The notes beneath the pieces are model-generated. The model was not told where the DNA came from. It did not search any database and saw only the letters and a list, made by a program, of their open reading frames with translations. A DNA stretch of 64,000 nucleotides. Origin: Amarobacter sp964507025 (GTDB lineage Bacteria > Chloroflexota > Dehalococcoidia > Tepidiformales > Tepidiformaceae). The number at the start of each line of letters is the position of its first letter. The first letter of the stretch is position 1. The stretch spans positions 1 to 64,000 of the forward strand of contig CAZDOK010000002.1 in NCBI GenBank assembly GCA_964507025.1, given 5' to 3'. Positions 61,535 through 64,000 of the stretch are shown here, one piece after another. The position numbers and the translations under genes were made by a program.

Positions 61535-64000
61535 TCAGGCAGGAGCCTTTTCGAAGTCGCAGCTGACCCAGCGATCTGAGGGGACCGGTTGCCACTCGGC
61601 GCCGAGATGCTGCAGGTGGCCGTAGCCGCCAGCGAAGGCAATCCACTTGACCATGCCGGGTTCCAGTTCGTTCGCGCCGCTCCAGTTCCGGTACTGGAAG
61701 CCGGCCCAACCGTTGTAGGAGACGAGCTGGCCCGGCTTCACGGACGGCGAGACCTTCGCGCGGACCTCGAATGAGGCGAGATCGTTGAAGACGCGGATGA
61801 GGTCGTCGTCCTCGACGCCGCGGGCGGCGGCATCGCCGGGGTTGACCTCGACGAACGGTTCACCGCGATGCGTGCCCAGGATGATCTCGTTGGCCTGGTT
61901 CATCGTGTGGATGCTCCAGCGGTTGTGGCCGGAGGTCATGCCGATGGGGTAGTCGCCGCCCATCTTCGGGTTGGGCTTCCACACGGGCATCTCTTCACCA
62001 GCCTCGAGGAACCAGTCGTGGTCGATGTAGAACTGGGCGCGGCGGGCGTAGGTGGGGAAAGGGTCGCCGCGTTCGGTGTGGTCGCGGAAGGGGACGTGGG
62101 TCTTGTTGGGCTCCAGGGGTGAGGCCTGGGAGAGACCCATGGGGGCCAGGCCCCAGTCGATGAAGCGGACGTGGCCCTTTTCGCGCATGACGCGCAGGTT
62201 GGTGCCCATCGGCAGCGTCCCGGCGAGCGCGGAGTCGCGGATGATCTCGTCGTAGCGGGAGTCCTCGTTGTCGAAGTAGCCGTTCATCGAGTAGACCCTG
62301 GCCAGCTCGTCGTAGCGGCGTGGGACGCCATTGCTGCCGGTGTAGCTTTCGAGGCCGCGGGCAGCGGCGACTTCGGCGACCTTGACCAGCAGGTCGTGGA
62401 AGATCACCCACTCGGGGCGGGCTTCTCCGGGAGGCTCGGCAGCCTTGTCGCCGAGGGTGAGGTTCATGACATGAGGTGTGGGCATGCCGAAGGTGATCTT
62501 CTCGTAGTGCTGGGCGACAGGCAGGAAGTAGTCGACGTAGAGGGCGGTCTGGCTCATGCGGAAGTCCAGCGTGACGATCGTCTGGAGCTTCGGCCAGAGC
62601 GTTGGGAGGAGGGCCGTCTTGCCGCCACGGGTGCGACGGAGGGTGTTGCCGCCGCATTCGATGAAGACGCGCGGCGGGTTTTCGGGCCGCGGCCGGTCGA
62701 GGCCCTGCCACCAGCCCCTGGCGAGGGCTTCGTTGAAGTAGTCGTCGAATTCGCGGGGGAGCGTGTCATCGCCCCACTCGCGCTTGTTCCAGCGCTCGCG
62801 GTATCCGGCCTGCCAGTACCACCAGAAGGCCGGCGGGGCCGATGACCCGCCACCCACGAGCGTCTGGTCCGTACGATTGATGCCGCCACGCTCCTGGCCA
62901 GCCATCCTCTTGGTGATCTCGCGGATGGCGATCTCGGTTGTGGCGGTGGGGTCGGCTTTCTTGTAGGCAGCGACGGCGGCATCGCGGGCGGAGAGGACGA
63001 CCTCACTGTTGGCGGCGCCGGGGCCGGGTTTGGCCATGGCGATGGCCTGGCCGTCGTTCATTGCGGCGGCCCAGCAGCGGATGCCGGTGCCGTGCTTGCC
63101 CCAGTTGCCACTCGCGGCGAGGACGAGGCACATCACGCGCTCGATGAGGTCGCCGTGGTAGAACTTGCAGGCGTTGTAGCCAAGCATGATGTTCGTCCGC
63201 TTCGTCGCGATCTTGCGGGCGAGCATGCGGATCGTCTCGGGGTGGACACCCGTAATCGCCTGTTGCTTTTCCGGCGTGTACTCCTCGTTCAGCTTCTTGC
63301 GCAGGAGCTCAAAGACCGGCGTGGCCTGGACGGTCGAGCCATCGGCGAGCCTGACATTGAACACCCCTTCGAGGGCGATATCGACACCCTTGAGGAGCAT
63401 GTTGGCGCGGTCGGCCAGCCGGAGTCCCTTGCCAGGCTCCCACTGGTACATCTGATCGTCGCGCCCCTTGTCTTCAACATCGGTCTGACGCAGGTACTTC
63501 CGCGTATCGAGCCGGACGAGGTAGCCGAAGTCGGTCTGCTCCTTGAGGAACTGCCAGTGGGCGATGTTCTCTTCGATCATCACCTGGACCAGGGCGAGTC
63601 CGAAGGCGGGGTCGGATGCACCGTTGATCGGGACCTGGTAGTCGGCGTGAGTGTGGGAGGCGTTGATGTCCGGGGAGATGTTGACGATCTCGGCGCCGTT
63701 GTAGCGGGCTTCGGCGATGAAGTGGTAGAGGGAGATGCGCGTGAAGACAGGGTTCATGTGCCAGAACAGGATGAGTTCAGACTTGAACCAGTCATCAGCA
63801 GAGGAGGTGGGGCTGAACTTGCCGAACGTCTCGTAGAGGCCGATGGAGAAGTCGTTGAAGGAGCCCTGGAGGTCGAGGATGTGGCCGCCGATGACGGAGC
63901 GGAAGCGGCCGGATGCGAGGCTTCCGCCGGCTTCCGGCGTTCCCTCCTGGACGATGGAAGCGGAGCCGTGGTCTTCGATCGCGTCGACCATGGATTCGGC
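61535..64000 (-). CDS. DMSO-reductase-family molybdopterin oxidoreductase, catalytic subunit (5' end outside window)
   Basis: About 821 C-terminal residues are seen; the start lies beyond 64000, since the frame is still open upstream of ATG 63991. The visible region contains the molybdopterin-binding domains (GGHILDLQGSFNDFSIGLYETFGKF, SADDWFKSELILFWHMNPVFTRIS, NIMLGYNACKFYHGDLIERVMCLVLAASGNWGKHGTG) and the C-terminal MopBd-type domain (TSGHNRWSIHTMNQ, LVSYNGWAGFQYRN). Pattern and length suggest a large type II member (nitrate reductase/ethylbenzene dehydrogenase-like). The N-terminal 4Fe-4S domain and substrate cannot be judged. moaC in this window serves cofactor synthesis. Confidence 0.85.
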   Translation of the reverse strand, partial: AESMVDAIEDHGSASIVQEGTPEAGGSLASGRFRSVIGGHILDLQGSFNDFSIGLYETFGKFSPTSSADDWFKSELILFWHMNPVFTRISLYHFIAEARYNGAEIVNISPDINASHTHADYQVPINGASDPAFGLALVQVMIEENIAHWQFLKEQTDFGYLVRLDTRKYLRQTDVEDKGRDDQMYQWEPGKGLRLADRANMLLKGVDIALEGVFNVRLADGSTVQATPVFELLRKKLNEEYTPEKQQAITGVHPETIRMLARKIATKRTNIMLGYNACKFYHGDLIERVMCLVLAASGNWGKHGTGIRCWAAAMNDGQAIAMAKPGPGAANSEVVLSARDAAVAAYKKADPTATTEIAIREITKRMAGQERGGINRTDQTLVGGGSSAPPAFWWYWQAGYRERWNKREWGDDTLPREFDDYFNEALARGWWQGLDRPRPENPPRVFIECGGNTLRRTRGGKTALLPTLWPKLQTIVTLDFRMSQTALYVDYFLPVAQHYEKITFGMPTPHVMNLTLGDKAAEPPGEARPEWVIFHDLLVKVAEVAAARGLESYTGSNGVPRRYDELARVYSMNGYFDNEDSRYDEIIRDSALAGTLPMGTNLRVMREKGHVRFIDWGLAPMGLSQASPLEPNKTHVPFRDHTERGDPFPTYARRAQFYIDHDWFLEAGEEMPVWKPNPKMGGDYPIGMTSGHNRWSIHTMNQANEIILGTHRGEPFVEVNPGDAAARGVEDDDLIRVFNDLASFEVRAKVSPSVKPGQLVSYNGWAGFQYRNWSGANELEPGMVKWIAFAGGYGHLQHLGAEWQPVPSDRWVSCDFEKAPA

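Overview
High-GC bacterial chromosome, densely packed, with genes on both strands in short operons. I see no tRNA, rRNA, CRISPR array or insertion sequence. The gene content fits a Chloroflexota-type organism: a groEL controlled by a CIRCE operator, a T-box ahead of ileS, a MoxR/VWA pair, several crotonases, an R3H/AAA protein, and a DMSO-reductase-family molybdoenzyme. The phylum is an inference from gene content and style, not proven by a marker gene.

Layout. 1-8.2 kb: groEL (partial) divergent from recQ, a NUDIX hydrolase, a CCA-type nucleotidyltransferase, and a PII/ammonium transporter pair. 8.4-14.8 kb: a CdiI-like orphan, etfBA, pdxT-GNAT, an R3H-AAA protein and tmk. 14.8-23.2 kb: CoxG-like and zinc-ribbon proteins, an ASCH/crotonase operon, purM divergent from a small membrane protein plus moaC, a VapBC-like toxin-antitoxin pair coupled to an M20 peptidase, and nadD. 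23.3-28 kb: ileS with its T-box leader, and an exported EEP-family lipoprotein. 28-37.6 kb: two divergent crotonases, a MoxR-VWA operon preceded by an 18-codon upstream ORF, a lutA/lutBC lactate-oxidation operon, and an MMPL transporter. 38-43 kb: alcohol dehydrogenase, beta-lactamase-fold hydrolase, VOC protein with WYL regulator, and a lower-GC three-gene cassette resembling HicAB plus a DUF3467-like protein. 43.3-51.7 kb: leuA, a lipoprotein, proB, a DUF4352-like protein, a second MMPL transporter, a Crp/Fnr regulator, and a tandem flavin-binding pair of which one copy is broken. 51.9-56 kb: a phosphatase-like/beta-propeller membrane protein, and thrB with a GNAT. 56-58.6 kb: a polar amino-acid ABC importer. 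58.6-61.4 kb: an O-antigen-type ABC exporter with a GT2 glycosyltransferase. 61.5-64 kb: a molybdopterin oxidoreductase running off the window.

A recurring feature is a -10-like hexamer (often TAGACT, TACAAT or TAGGAT) ending 6-8 bases before the start codon, with no Shine-Dalgarno sequence. It occurs at recQ, cca, nadD, vapB, crp, proB, the ABC exporter permease, the beta-lactamase-fold gene and others. This suggests that leaderless mRNAs are common here and it helped settle several starts. Genes inside operons instead have GGAGG-type sites or overlapping stop/start codons.

No clearly novel defence island is present. The most unusual items are the leaderless upstream ORF coupled to the MoxR-VWA operon, the low-GC HicAB/DUF3467-like cassette, the phosphatase-like/propeller fusion protein, and a freshly broken paralogue of a flavin-binding protein.
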